Shown: piece after piece, positions 55,280 through 64,000 of the stretch | How positions within the stretch are numbered: the stretch's first letter is position 1 | Layout: the number at the start of each line of letters is the position of its first letter | Assembly: GCA_963732765.1 (NCBI GenBank) | Contig: CAVTAS010000001.1 | Coordinates: 62,001 to 126,000, forward strand | From: JANYHF01 sp963732765 | GTDB lineage: Bacteria; Pseudomonadota; Alphaproteobacteria; Rhizobiales; Hyphomicrobiaceae | Length of the DNA stretch: 64,000 bases | Direction: 5' to 3' | The notes under the pieces: generated by a model | Told to the model about the DNA's origin: nothing | What the model saw: the letters and a program-made list of their open reading frames with translations, nothing else | Database searches by the model: none | Made by a program: the position numbers and the translations under genes

Positions 55280-56362
55280 ATGGCCAGCGTCGAACTTCAG
55301 GGCATCCGCAAGAGCTTCGGCTCGGTCGAGATCATCAAGGGCGTCGACCTGAAGCTGGAACACGGCGAGTTCGTGGTGTTCGTCGGCCCGTCGGGCTGCG
55401 GAAAATCGACGCTGCTGCGGCTTATTGCGGGACTTGAGGATATTTCTGCTGGTACACTGAAGATTGACGATCGCGTCGTCAACGATCTTCCGCCTAAGGA
55501 CCGCTCCATCGCCATGGTGTTCCAGTCCTATGCGCTGTTCCCGCATATGACGGTCTTCGACAACATCGCCTTCGGCCTCAACATCGCCAAAGCGCCCAAG
55601 GCCGAGATCGAGGAGAAGGTGGGCGAGGCCGCGCGCATCCTGAAGCTGGAAGAGCTGCTGCAGCGCAAGCCAGCTCAGCTCTCGGGCGGACAGCGGCAAC
55701 GGGTTGCGATCGGTCGCGCCATCGTGCGCAAGCCCGGCGTGTTCTTGTTCGACGAACCTTTGTCCAACCTTGACGCGGCCCTGCGCGCCAACACTCGCGT
55801 CGAGATCGCCAAGCTGCACCACGACCTCGGCGCGACCATGATCTACGTCACGCACGATCAGGTGGAAGCCATGACGCTGGCCTCCAAGATCGTGGTGCTG
55901 GAGGCAGGCGAAGTGCGCCAGGTCGGCTCGCCGATGCATCTCTACAACCATCCCGCCAATCTGTTTGTGGCGGGGTTCATCGGCTCGCCGAAGATGAACT
56001 TGCTCGGCGGCACGATAGCCGCAGCCGGGGCAGCCGGGGTCGAGGTGCAGCTGGCAGGCGGTGCGCGGCTGAAGGCGCCGGGCGGATACGGCAAGGCCGC
56101 GGCCGGCGATGCGATAACGCTCGGTGTACGACCCGAACATCTGACGGCAGCCGCCAACGGGCCCCTATCCGGCAAGATCGAAGTGGTCGAGCGCCTAGGC
56201 CCCGAGACGCTGGTCAGCGTCGCCCTCAACGGCGGCGGGGCGCTCACCGCGTCCCTGCCCGGCGACAGCCCCGCTAAACCGGGCGAAACCTTGGCCTTTG
56301 CCCCGGACACGGGCCACCTGCACCTGTTCGACGCTGCAGGCATGGCGATGGCGCGGGGTTAG
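55280..56362 (+). CDS. Sugar ABC transporter ATP-binding protein (UgpC/MalK type)
   Basis: The 360-residue ATPase has Walker A GPSGCGKST, the Q-loop region AMVFQSYALFPHMTVFDNIAFGL, signature LSGGQRQRVAIGRAIV, Walker B VFLFDEPLSNLDAALR and the switch His in YVTHDQVEAMTLA. The C-terminal TOBE/OB-like regulatory region (from about 240) has PKMNLLGGTIAAAG and LGVRPEHLTA, as in UgpC. It begins 12 bases after the glycosidase stop. Its stop is two bases from the stop of the convergent hydrolase gene. Confidence 0.94.
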   Translation: MASVELQGIRKSFGSVEIIKGVDLKLEHGEFVVFVGPSGCGKSTLLRLIAGLEDISAGTLKIDDRVVNDLPPKDRSIAMVFQSYALFPHMTVFDNIAFGLNIAKAPKAEIEEKVGEAARILKLEELLQRKPAQLSGGQRQRVAIGRAIVRKPGVFLFDEPLSNLDAALRANTRVEIAKLHHDLGATMIYVTHDQVEAMTLASKIVVLEAGEVRQVGSPMHLYNHPANLFVAGFIGSPKMNLLGGTIAAAGAAGVEVQLAGGARLKAPGGYGKAAAGDAITLGVRPEHLTAAANGPLSGKIEVVERLGPETLVSVALNGGGALTASLPGDSPAKPGETLAFAPDTGHLHLFDAAGMAMARG

Positions 56363-56364
56363 CA

Positions 56365-58375
56365 TTACATCAGTTCCCGCGTAATTTTGTCCGCCCACGT
56401 CCGTTCGCAGACGCGCGCGTCACCCTCGAAGGCTACCAGCTTGGCCTCGATGAAAAAGTGCTGATCGTCCATCGTCAGGCGCGTGACGGTCTCGGTGCGG
56501 ATGCTCCAGTCGCCGCGCCGCCGCGCAATGATCCAGCGGCATTCGCTGACGGCCGATAGCGGATCGTCCGTGCGGATTTCGTAGGTCTCGTCGCGCAGCT
56601 CGCTGATAATCAGGCCGTCGGCGGTGGCGATCTCGGTTTCGCCGGTGTCGACGATGACGCGGTAGCGCGTCAGGCCGGCGGCAAGGTCGCGCTCGACCCA
56701 GCGGCGGTTGTGTTCGGGCGTGAGTTGACGGTAATGCGGCAGCGGATCGGGGTTGGTGGGTTCGGGGACGGGATAGGAGTCGCGACCGGTGCGGACCGGA
56801 AGATAGAGCAGGCTATCGGTGCCAAAGCCCACGGTCGCCGTCACGCGATGGGGTGTCGGCAGAATGAGTGGCCAGTAGGCCGTCGAAATCGCAAGCCGGA
56901 TGCTGTGACCGGGCAGGAACCTGTGGCCGCATTCGTCGAGCTGCCAGCGGACAGTCTCGGATTTGCCCGCAACCATCGGCTCGGGCCACGCGTTGCCATT
57001 GCGGTGGGCGAGGTTGAGAATTCCGAAGCTGACGCGCTGGGACGTACCATCGGGATGCACATCCATCAGCCGGGCAGCCAGCGCGCCGATCGGGGCGTCG
57101 ATCGCTACCGATAATGAAAGCTCGGGGCGGCCGAGAATCTCCAAGCCGTCGAGGGCCGGGGTCTCGAACGTCAGCGATCCTGCATCGTCGATGCGCTGAT
57201 CGGCGGGCAGGTCGCCAACCGGGCTGAGCGTGAAGTACTCGCCGCCCATTGTGCCGGTGTCCTGCGGCGAACAGATGGTAGCGGTACCAGACGTGCTGCC
57301 AAAAAAGACTCGGAGCGTGCCGTCCGGCATAAGTGTCAATGGGCTGAGATGCCGTCCTTCGCGCGATGCGGGGCCGTCCGCCACCCACCGCCCCGGATCA
57401 CGGCGGCGTTCGTGGGTGGGCCGCACATGCTCCGTGATAAACGCCCGGTACGCCGGCAAATCCTCCGCCCCATTGCGCACATCCTTCAGCCAGCGGTCCC
57501 ACCAGCGGATCGCCTCGCCGAGAAAATCCATGCGCGGATGCGGCCAGGCGAAATGCGGGTACTTGTGGATCCACGGGCCGTTGATAGCCTTCACTACGCC
57601 CTTGAGATTGGCCAGTGCGGCGGGCGGGGCGTTCTTGTAGCCATCGCCCCAGCCGCCGATGATCAGCACGGGGACGGTTATCGCGGCGTAGTCCTCGCAG
57701 ATCGAGCCGTGCTTCCAATAGTCGTCGCGCGTCTGATGGCGCAGCCAAGTCAAGAGCCCCGGCTCGATATGCTGCAACCGCTCCAGCCATTGCGCACGCC
57801 AGCCCTCGCCGACCAGGGCCGGATCGGCGGGACGGGAATTGTACGCCAGCATATAGGACGACCACGACAGATTGGCCGAGAGCAGCGCGCCGCCCTTGTA
57901 GTGGATGTCGTCGTTGAAGCGGTCGACGGTGGTCGAGAGGCTGATGACGGCTTTCAAAGCCGGCGGACGCAGCGCGGCGACCTGCAGCGAATTGAACCCG
58001 CCCCAGCTGATGCCCATCATGCCCACCGCACCCGTGCACCAGGGTTGCGCCGATATCCAGGCGATCACTTCGCAAGCGTCGGAAAGCTCGGACGGGCGAA
58101 TATTCGTCGGTAAACAGACCGTCGCTGTCGCCGGTGCCGCGGATGTCGACGCGCACGCCGGCGTATCCGGCCTCAGCAAAGGTCGGGTAGGTCGCCTCGT
58201 CGCGCACGCAGGTGCCGTCGCGCTTGCGGTAGGGGATGTATTCGAGGATGGCGGGGACAGGATCGATATCTGCCTCGTCCGGCATCCAGATGCGTGCCGC
58301 CAGCCGGGTGCCGTCGGCGAGCGGAATCCACGTGTGCTCGATGACGCGGAAGCTGCGGAGGTGCTGGCTGTCCAT
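56365..58375 (-). CDS. CocE/NonD family hydrolase, S15-type (apparent +1 frameshift)
   Basis: The family includes cocaine esterase, glutaryl-7-ACA acylase and X-Pro dipeptidyl peptidases. N-terminal HTWIPLADGTRLAARIWMPDE and YAGVRVDIRGTGDSDGLFTDE lie in one frame; GMMGISWGGFNSLQ (nucleophile Ser), IIGGWGDGYKN (Asp) and INGPWIHKYPHFAWPHP (His) lie in the other. The C-terminal jelly-roll is EYFTLSPVGDLPADQRIDDAGSLTFE onward. Dropping one G near 58093 gives DEYSPSELSDACEVIAW and about 669 residues, the normal length. It has no signal peptide. It lies downstream of the oligopeptide ABC operon on the same strand, so an imported peptide or ester is a reasonable substrate. Confidence 0.9.
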
Positions 58376-58419
58376 CAACTCACTCCGTCACATCCATCCG
58401 TCAACAAACCGTCCCGGCT

Positions 58420-58567
58420 CGTCATACCCGCGAAGTCGGGTATCCATGCATGCTGGAGTTGGGCGCCAACGTTGGTCTAGTGCCAGTTCCCATTCGACGC
58501 GCCCGCTTGTCGAAATCCTTCGCCGAGCCATTGGCTTGCATGGATCCCCGCCTTCGCGGGGATGACG
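58420..58567. repeat. Dispersed CGTCAT...ATGACG inverted repeat, copy 2
   Basis: Opens with CGTCATACCCGCGAAGTCGG and closes with CCCCGCCTTCGCGGGGATGACG-like ends, with inner ATCCATGCATGC and GCATGGATCC arms pairing. It is the same family as 16505-16595. It lies between the end of the ABC ATPase gene and the start of the CocE hydrolase gene. Confidence 0.82.
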
Positions 58568-58586
58568 AGGCTTTGGTTGTCGTTCC

Positions 58587-60206
58587 TCACACCTTGGCGA
58601 TCAGTTTCGCCCGCGCATCGAGGATGTTGGTCAGCCAATCGACGCGCATTTCCGGCACCGACATGAGCAGGTTCTGCGTGTAGGGATGGAACGGTGGGGC
58701 GAAGATCTGCGCCGTGGGACCCTCGTCGACGATCTTGCCACGTAGCATCACGGCGGTGCGGTGCGCGAGGCGGCGCACGATGCCGAGGTCGTGGGTGATG
58801 AACAGATAGGCGACGCCCAACTCGTCCTGCAGGCGCTTGAGCAACTTGAGCACGTCGTCGGCCACCAGCTGGTCGAGCGCGGAGGTCGGCTCGTCGCAGA
58901 TGATCAGGTCCGGCTCGGCGGCCAGCGCGCGGGCGATGGCGATGCGCTGCTTTTGGCCGCCCGACAGTGCCGTCGAGAGGCGGCCCATGTAGTCCTCGGG
59001 CAGGCCGACCTGGGTCAGCAACTCGGCGACGCGGGCGCGCACCTGCTTTGGCGAGCGGTTGAAGTAGAATTGCACCGGCCGGCCGACGATCTGCAGGATC
59101 GTCTGGCGCGGGTTCAGCGCCACGTCGGGCTGCTGGTAGATGAGCTGGATGCGGCGCAGTTGATCGCGCTTGCGATCCTTCAGGGCGGGCGGCAGCACTT
59201 CGCCGGCGAAAGTCACCGATCCCGACTTGGCTGGCAGCAGGCCGACCACCAGGCGGGCGAGCGAACTCTTGCCCGAGCCGGATTCGCCCACGACAGCGAC
59301 TGTTTCCCCGCGCGATACCGACAGCGATACGTCGTTCACGGCCAGGAATTTTCCATAGGCGCCCGTGGCATTCTTGATCGAGAGCACTTCCAGTCCACGT
59401 GGCGCGCTGCTGTCCACGGACAGTCTGTCGGCGGCCTTGCGCTCGGAGACCAGCGCCGTTGTGTAGGGATCATTCGGCTTGAGCAGGATCTGCGAGGACG
59501 TACCCTCTTCGATCAGTTTGCCGCCGCGCAAGACCATGATGCGGTCGGCGACCTGCGCCACCACAGCGAGATCGTGGCTGATGTAAAGTGCGGCCGTGTT
59601 GTGCTCGCGGATCAAACGCTTGATGAGAGCCAGCACTTCGATCTGGGTCGTGACGTCGAGCGCCGTGGTCGGCTCGTCGAACACCAGGATGTCGGGACGG
59701 CAGGAGATGGCCATGGCCACCATGGCGCGCTGCAGCTGGCCGCCGGAAACCTGGTGCGGGTACTTGAAGCCGAACCGGTCGGGGCTCGGAAGATCGAGCT
59801 GGCGGAACAGGTCGACGGCCCATGCGCGCGCGGCAGTCTTGTTCATCAGGCCGTGCTGGACCGGCATCTCGGTGACCTGGTCGATGATGCGATGCGCGGG
59901 GTTGAAGGACGCAGCCGCGCTCTGGGCGATATAGGCGATCTTCTGGCCGCGCAGATCGCGCCGTCCGGCGGCCGGGAGCCCGCGCGCCTCGATGTCCTCG
60001 ATGGTGACCTTGCCGCCCCTGATGCGGCAGCCGGCGCGGGCGTAGACCATGGAGGCGAGGCCAATGGTGGATTTACCGGCCCCGCTCTCGCCGATCAGGC
60101 CGAGCACTTCGCCGCGCTGCAACTCCAGCGAGATATTGTCGACCAGCACCGCGCCGTTGAGCGCTTCGACGCGCAGGTTCTCGATTTTGAGGATGCCGCC
60201 GACCAT
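58587..60206 (-). CDS. Dipeptide/oligopeptide ABC transporter ATPase, two fused nucleotide-binding domains
   Basis: A 539-residue tandem ATPase corresponding to DppD plus DppF. The first half has Walker A GESGAGKST, signature VSGGQLQRAMVAMAI and Walker B ILVFDEPTTALDVT. The second half has GESGSGKSS, LSGGQKQRIAIARAL and LIICDEPTSALDQL. Each half ends in the oligopeptide-type tail, the first with PNDPYTTALVSE and the second with PFHPYTQNLLMSVPE, of the oligo_HPY kind. I start at MVGGILKIENLRV (60206), two bases after the permease stop; a longer open frame upstream is antisense-like and overlaps that permease. Confidence 0.94.
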   Translation of the reverse strand: MVGGILKIENLRVEALNGAVLVDNISLELQRGEVLGLIGESGAGKSTIGLASMVYARAGCRIRGGKVTIEDIEARGLPAAGRRDLRGQKIAYIAQSAAASFNPAHRIIDQVTEMPVQHGLMNKTAARAWAVDLFRQLDLPSPDRFGFKYPHQVSGGQLQRAMVAMAISCRPDILVFDEPTTALDVTTQIEVLALIKRLIREHNTAALYISHDLAVVAQVADRIMVLRGGKLIEEGTSSQILLKPNDPYTTALVSERKAADRLSVDSSAPRGLEVLSIKNATGAYGKFLAVNDVSLSVSRGETVAVVGESGSGKSSLARLVVGLLPAKSGSVTFAGEVLPPALKDRKRDQLRRIQLIYQQPDVALNPRQTILQIVGRPVQFYFNRSPKQVRARVAELLTQVGLPEDYMGRLSTALSGGQKQRIAIARALAAEPDLIICDEPTSALDQLVADDVLKLLKRLQDELGVAYLFITHDLGIVRRLAHRTAVMLRGKIVDEGPTAQIFAPPFHPYTQNLLMSVPEMRVDWLTNILDARAKLIAKV

Positions 60207-60208
60207 CT

Positions 60209-61042
60209 CTAAAGCTCCGCCGAGGCGCCGGACGGACGCGCGTTGATCGACAGCACCCAGTCGACAATCAGGTTGACGCCGATGGTCACCAGGGCGATGG
60301 CGAGCGCCGGCCAGAGGGCGATGAATTGGCCCGACTGAATGGTCTGGGCGTTCTCGCGCACCATGCCGCCCCAGTCGGCGAAAGGCGGCTGGACGCCGAA
60401 GCCCAGGAAACTGACGGCGGCGACAAACAGAAAATTGAAGCAGTAGCGCAGGCCAAACTCGGTGATGAGCGGCGGAAGCGCGTTGGGCAGGATCTCCCGG
60501 AACATGATCGAGAACAGGCCTTCGCCGCGCAGCCGCGCCACTTCGACAAACTCGGTGACGGCGAGGTTGGTTGCGACCGAGCGGGCGAGGCGGAAGACCC
60601 GCGTGGAATCGAGGAAGGCGATGACGATGATAAGGGCCAGCGCATTGGCGCCGAAGGGGGCCAGGAAGATCAGCGCCCAGATGAGCAGGGGGACGGAGAG
60701 CACGATATCGACGAAGCGGGACAGGGTCTGATCGATGGTCCAACCGCCGACGGCCGCGAGAAAGCCCGTTGTGGTGCCGATCAGAAAGGAGAGCAGCGTG
60801 GTCAGCAGCGCGATGCCAAGCGTGGTGCGGGCGCCATAGATGACGCGCGAGAGCACATCGCGGCCGATGTTGTCGGTGCCGAAGGGGAACTGGGCGGTGC
60901 CATCGGCCCAGGTGTCGCCGACAGATGCGTCTTCGGGATAGGGGGCGAGCCAGGGGGCGAACACGGCAACAAACACCGCCGCCGCGACGATGAACATGCC
61001 GATCCAGGCGGTGAGTGGAGGCTTGTATCCGAAAATGCGCAT
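60209..61042 (-). CDS. Peptide ABC transporter permease (DppC/OppC type)
   Basis: The 277-residue inner-membrane protein has about six spans. The N-terminal part MRIFGYKPPLTAWIGMFIVAAAVFVAVFAPWLAPY and the FGTDNIGRDVLSRVIYGARTTL block are characteristic of OppC/DppC. EVARLRGEGLFSIMFREILPNALPPLI is the EAA loop. It follows the DppB-like permease gene after 13 bases and is followed by the fused ATPase, so the order is binding protein, B, C, DF. Confidence 0.94.
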   Translation of the reverse strand: MRIFGYKPPLTAWIGMFIVAAAVFVAVFAPWLAPYPEDASVGDTWADGTAQFPFGTDNIGRDVLSRVIYGARTTLGIALLTTLLSFLIGTTTGFLAAVGGWTIDQTLSRFVDIVLSVPLLIWALIFLAPFGANALALIIVIAFLDSTRVFRLARSVATNLAVTEFVEVARLRGEGLFSIMFREILPNALPPLITEFGLRYCFNFLFVAAVSFLGFGVQPPFADWGGMVRENAQTIQSGQFIALWPALAIALVTIGVNLIVDWVLSINARPSGASAEL

Positions 61043-61055
61043 GCGGATCGAGGCC

Positions 61056-62003
61056 CTACTTCGGATGGCGCAAGCGCGGATTGACGAGGATGATCAGCTG
61101 ATCGGCGAACGTGTTGAGGCCGATGAAGGCGGTGGCGAACACCAGGGTACAGGCTAGGATCACCGGCACGTCGCCCTTGGTGACGCCATCCAACATAAGC
61201 TGGCCCACACCGGGATAGACGAACACGATCTCGATCACGACCACGCCGGCGACCAGATAGGCCAGGTTCAGCGCCACCACCGAGATGATCGGGGCCGCTG
61301 CGTTGGGCAGCGCATGTACGAGAATGACGCGCGCGCGCGACAGGCCCTTGAGGAACGCCATCTCGATATAGGGCTGCGACATGACCGAGAGCAGCGCCGA
61401 GCGCGTCGTGCGCAGGATGTGCGCCGTCACCAGCAAGGTAAGGGCAACAGCTGGCAGGAAGACAATATAGATCCGGTGCGTCCAGGTCATATCGCCGAAC
61501 ACGGTCGCCTGCGATTCAAACCACCCGAGCTGGATGGCCAGATAGGTGATCAGCAGGTAGCCGATCAGGAATTCGGGCGCGGAAATGGCGGCCAGCGACA
61601 AGATGTTCGCGGCCCGGTCAATCCACTTGCCTTCGTTGATGGCCGCAAGAATGCCTAGGCCGACGGCGATCGGCACGGCGATAAGTGCGGCGTATCCGGC
61701 CAGGAACAGCGTGTTGATGAAGCGCGGCTGGAGAGACGTGAGGATATCGCGCTGATTGGTGAGCGCCACGCCGAGGTTGCCGTGAAACGCGTTATTCAGC
61801 CACTCAAAGAAGCGGATGTAGGCGGGCCGGTCGAGACCCAGCTCGTGCCGGTAGGTGGCTAGCGTCTCGGGCGTGGCGCCTTGGCCGAGCACGGCGGCAG
61901 CGACGTCGTAGGGCAATAGCTCGACGGCCGTGAACATGAGCACGCAAACGGCAAACAGCGTCACAATGCCGAGGATCAGCCTCAGCGCCAGCAGTCGAAC
62001 CAT
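61056..62003 (-). CDS. Peptide ABC transporter permease (DppB/OppB type)
   Basis: The 315-residue permease has six predicted spans, beginning LLALRLILGIVTLFAVCVLMFTAVELLPYD, with the family's LGLDRPAYIRFFEWLNNAFHGNLG block and the EAA loop YIEMAFLKGLSRARVILVHALPNAAAPII. FVYPGVGQLMLDGVTKGDVPVI closes the pattern. I begin at the ATG at 62003; 15 further codons are open. The binding-protein gene ends 129 bases upstream. Confidence 0.94.
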   Translation of the reverse strand: MVRLLALRLILGIVTLFAVCVLMFTAVELLPYDVAAAVLGQGATPETLATYRHELGLDRPAYIRFFEWLNNAFHGNLGVALTNQRDILTSLQPRFINTLFLAGYAALIAVPIAVGLGILAAINEGKWIDRAANILSLAAISAPEFLIGYLLITYLAIQLGWFESQATVFGDMTWTHRIYIVFLPAVALTLLVTAHILRTTRSALLSVMSQPYIEMAFLKGLSRARVILVHALPNAAAPIISVVALNLAYLVAGVVVIEIVFVYPGVGQLMLDGVTKGDVPVILACTLVFATAFIGLNTFADQLIILVNPRLRHPK

Positions 62004-62132
62004 AGCGCCGTCCCCTGGCGACCCCAAAAGTAAACGCGACCTGGCCACTCCCCCGAGCAGCCAGCGCGTCGTCGGCCGCCCCAGTCCCGCACACTGGGAG
62101 CCGGAGCGGCCGTCGTCTCAGCGCACGTCAGA

Positions 62133-63728
62133 TCAGGCGAACCAGGCCTTTTCGGCCAGGCGCTGGTCGGTGAGGTCGTAGCGGGCGTGCGGCTCGACGC
62201 CCTTTACCTTTGCGCTGTAGCCGTCGAGGTAATCGGAGATGGCGAAGCAGACCATGCCGCCATCGTCACCGATCATCTGCTGCGCCTTGAAGTACATCTC
62301 CTTGCGCTTGGCCTGGTCGAGTTCGACGCGGGCCTCGCCGATCAGCTTGTCGAAGTCCGGGCGCTTCCAGGCCGTGTCGTTCCAGGACGAGCCGGACCCA
62401 TAGACGAGCGACAGGGCGGCGTCGGCCGAAAGGCGGCGGCCCCAGTAGACGGCGCAGAACGGCGCCTTCAGCCAGACGTTGTCCCAATAGCCGTCGGCCG
62501 AGACTTTTTTGATGGTCAGGGGGATCTTGGCCTTCTTCATGCTCTCTTGATACAGCGAGGCGCAATCGACCGCCGTGCCCCAGGCGCCTTCCGACGTCTG
62601 CAACTCAAGCGCGGCGCTGCCGATATTGGCCTTCTTGAAGTGGAACGCGGCCTTGTCCGGATCGTAGGCGCGCTGGGCCATTTTGTCATTGTAGAAGGGG
62701 TTCAGCGCGTCGATCACGTGATCGTTGCCGGGCACCGCATAACCGTTGAAGACCTGCTTGATGATCTTGTTGCGGTCGATGCCGTACTTCAGCGCCAGAC
62801 GAAGATCGGCGTTCTGATAGGGACCCTCGGTGACGCGGGCAACGAAGGCATAGCGGTTGCCGGTGCCCTTGGTGCGCACCACGGCGAGCTTCTTGTTCTT
62901 CAGGATCTGGCCGACGGTGCGCGGATCGAGGCGGTTGACCGCGTCGACAGCGCCCGACTGCAGCGCGGCGGTACGGGCCGTCACGTCCTGGATGTTGCGG
63001 ATTTCGACCGTGTCGAAGTTACCGCGGCCGGGCTTCCAGTAGTCGCCACGGTTCTTGAAGACCAAGCGCACGCCCGGCTCGAAGCTCTCCAGCGTATAGG
63101 CGCCGGTTCCGATCGGCTTCTGCCAATCCTTGAAGTCCTTCGGCACAATGACGAGGTGGTAGTCGGACAGTATCACGGGGAAGTCGGCGTTGCCGCTGGA
63201 CAGGGTGAACTTCACCTGGGTCGGCGAAACCGCTTTGATTTCCTTGATCGGCTCAAGAATGCCCTTGGCCGGCGACTTGGTTTCGCCGCGATGGATGTTG
63301 ATCGAATAGATGATGTCGTCGGCGTCCAGCGTCTTGCCGTTGGAGAACTTGATGCCCTTGCGGACGTTGAAGGTCCACTCGGCGGCGCCGGGCTTGGCTT
63401 CCCAGTTCTCGAACAGCTCTCCGGTCGGATTGCCGGCATTGTCGAACTCGATCAGGCAGTTCATGACGCAAAGCGAAGCGCCGATCATGACCGAGTCCGC
63501 ATAGGTGCGCGGATCGAGCGAATCCGAGGCCGAACCGCCTTCCATGCCGATGCGCAGCGTGCCGCCCTTCTTGGGCGTTGCAGCATTGGCGATGCCGGTG
63601 AACAGGCCTTCGGCGGCCGGAATGGTCAGGCCTGTCGCAATAGCCAGCTGAATAAAGTCGCGGCGCGACATAGCCGATTTGGCAGCCAGCTTCTCAGCCG
63701 TCGCCAGTTTGCTCTTAAAGTCGTCCAT
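62133..63728 (-). CDS. Peptide/oligopeptide ABC transporter substrate-binding protein (family 5), Tat-exported
   Basis: The 531-residue protein starts with a long n-region and a twin-arginine signal, MSRRDFIQLAIATGLTIPAAEG, so it is exported folded. The mature part has the family-5 marks KKGGTLRIGMEGGSASDSLDPRTYADS, WTFNVRKGIKFSNGKTLDADDIIYSINIHR and LRLALKYGIDRNKIIKQVFNGYAVPGNDHV. It is the first gene of the operon, and its promoter lies in 63729-64000. The ligand may be a dipeptide or opine-like compound. The Tat signal is less usual than Sec for this family. Confidence 0.93.
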   Translation of the reverse strand: MDDFKSKLATAEKLAAKSAMSRRDFIQLAIATGLTIPAAEGLFTGIANAATPKKGGTLRIGMEGGSASDSLDPRTYADSVMIGASLCVMNCLIEFDNAGNPTGELFENWEAKPGAAEWTFNVRKGIKFSNGKTLDADDIIYSINIHRGETKSPAKGILEPIKEIKAVSPTQVKFTLSSGNADFPVILSDYHLVIVPKDFKDWQKPIGTGAYTLESFEPGVRLVFKNRGDYWKPGRGNFDTVEIRNIQDVTARTAALQSGAVDAVNRLDPRTVGQILKNKKLAVVRTKGTGNRYAFVARVTEGPYQNADLRLALKYGIDRNKIIKQVFNGYAVPGNDHVIDALNPFYNDKMAQRAYDPDKAAFHFKKANIGSAALELQTSEGAWGTAVDCASLYQESMKKAKIPLTIKKVSADGYWDNVWLKAPFCAVYWGRRLSADAALSLVYGSGSSWNDTAWKRPDFDKLIGEARVELDQAKRKEMYFKAQQMIGDDGGMVCFAISDYLDGYSAKVKGVEPHARYDLTDQRLAEKAWFA

Positions 63729-64000
63729 CAAGCACGTCCTCCCAATTATTGTTCGATGACTGGCGCAGGCGCCCGCTATCCTTCCCATTCAACAATTCTC
63801 CGGGGCTTCTGTCTAGCACCATCACAGCGGCTGCCACGCCGCAGTCGGTGCCCGGTGCTGAGTCCGGGGCGGGTTTTGGGGGCCTGAGTTGGCCCTGCGC
63901 GCTGGATGGATACGAGCAGAACAGCCTCCTGGATTGGCCAAAAGGGGGAAACTATCGCGCGGCCATCCGCGCGCCCGCGCGGTGGTCGTGCCGAAACGCA
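63729..64000. other. Right-edge region upstream of the peptide ABC operon, no gene seen
   Basis: No coding frame is supported here; the long open frame on the plus strand is the antisense of the binding-protein gene. It should hold the operon promoter. AATTATTGTTCGATGA (about 63747) is the only AT-rich patch near the start codon. The window ends before any further gene. Confidence 0.45.

Noticed and set aside
58587..60743. Longer version of the peptide ABC ATPase with 179 extra N-terminal residues
   Set aside because: The extra part is the out-of-frame reading of the DppC-like permease gene; the ATPase fold begins at MVGGILKIENL.
62187..63887. 566-codon open frame on the plus strand
   Set aside because: It is the antisense of the Tat-exported binding protein; it has no motif or ribosome site.

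Overview
The window is GC-rich chromosomal DNA from an alphaproteobacterium. The best taxonomic signals are the cluster rpmG, pleD, divK and a DUF3572 gene, a clpS-clpA pair next to a SPOR-tailed D,D-carboxypeptidase, an EipB (DUF1849) gene, a bactofilin, and several dispersed palindromic repeats of the kind common in this class. The order or family cannot be fixed from this sequence alone. No rRNA, tRNA, CRISPR array, prophage or intact insertion sequence was seen.

Layout. 0-6.4 kb: bactofilin, DUF1028, RidA, then a minus-strand xylose unit (xylB-xylA-Gfo/Idh oxidoreductase). 6.4-11.5 kb: cytochrome c maturation genes ccmF-ccmH-ccmI and a 2OG-Fe(II) oxygenase. 11.5-17.3 kb: small-molecule metabolism (GlcG-like protein, beta-hydroxyacid dehydrogenase, cytochrome b561, GabT, GcdH, LysE exporter). 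17.3-22.3 kb: pyruvate carboxylase between two ParE/RelE-type toxin-antitoxin pairs. 22.3-28 kb: DHA2 efflux pump, rpmG, pleD, divK, DUF3572, eipB. 28-37.9 kb: GDPD, FemAB-like, HIT, clpA, clpS, D,D-carboxypeptidase, GFA, a lipoprotein and pyrG. 38-41.5 kb: an unrecognised two-gene membrane pair, a TetR regulator and a small secreted protein. 41.6-49.6 kb: a three-domain LplT-PlsC-AMP ligase fusion, a secreted protein, an OYE/TMADH-like flavoenzyme and a divergent SDR. 49.7-56.4 kb: a LacI-controlled sugar ABC operon with a GH32-like glycosidase. 56.4-63.7 kb: a CocE/NonD hydrolase beside an oligopeptide-type ABC transporter.

Two genome-wide themes stand out. First, eight conserved genes (xylB twice, ccmF, the beta-hydroxyacid dehydrogenase twice, pyc, dac, pyrG, the CocE hydrolase) are broken by nine +1 frameshifts in total. 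Removing one G/C at each point restores a protein of family-typical length. Because pyrG and ccmF are among them, insertion errors in the sequence or assembly are the likeliest cause, and I annotate these genes as single CDSs. Second, at least three families of dispersed inverted repeats fill intergenic gaps. One copy seems to supply the start codon of ccmH.

The strongest candidate for something undescribed is the overlapping gene pair at 38165-40217: a five-TM protein plus a TM-anchored protein with a possible lysozyme-like motif. The two-hairpin repeat at 1970-2166 and 33667-33854 is the clearest unusual DNA structure.
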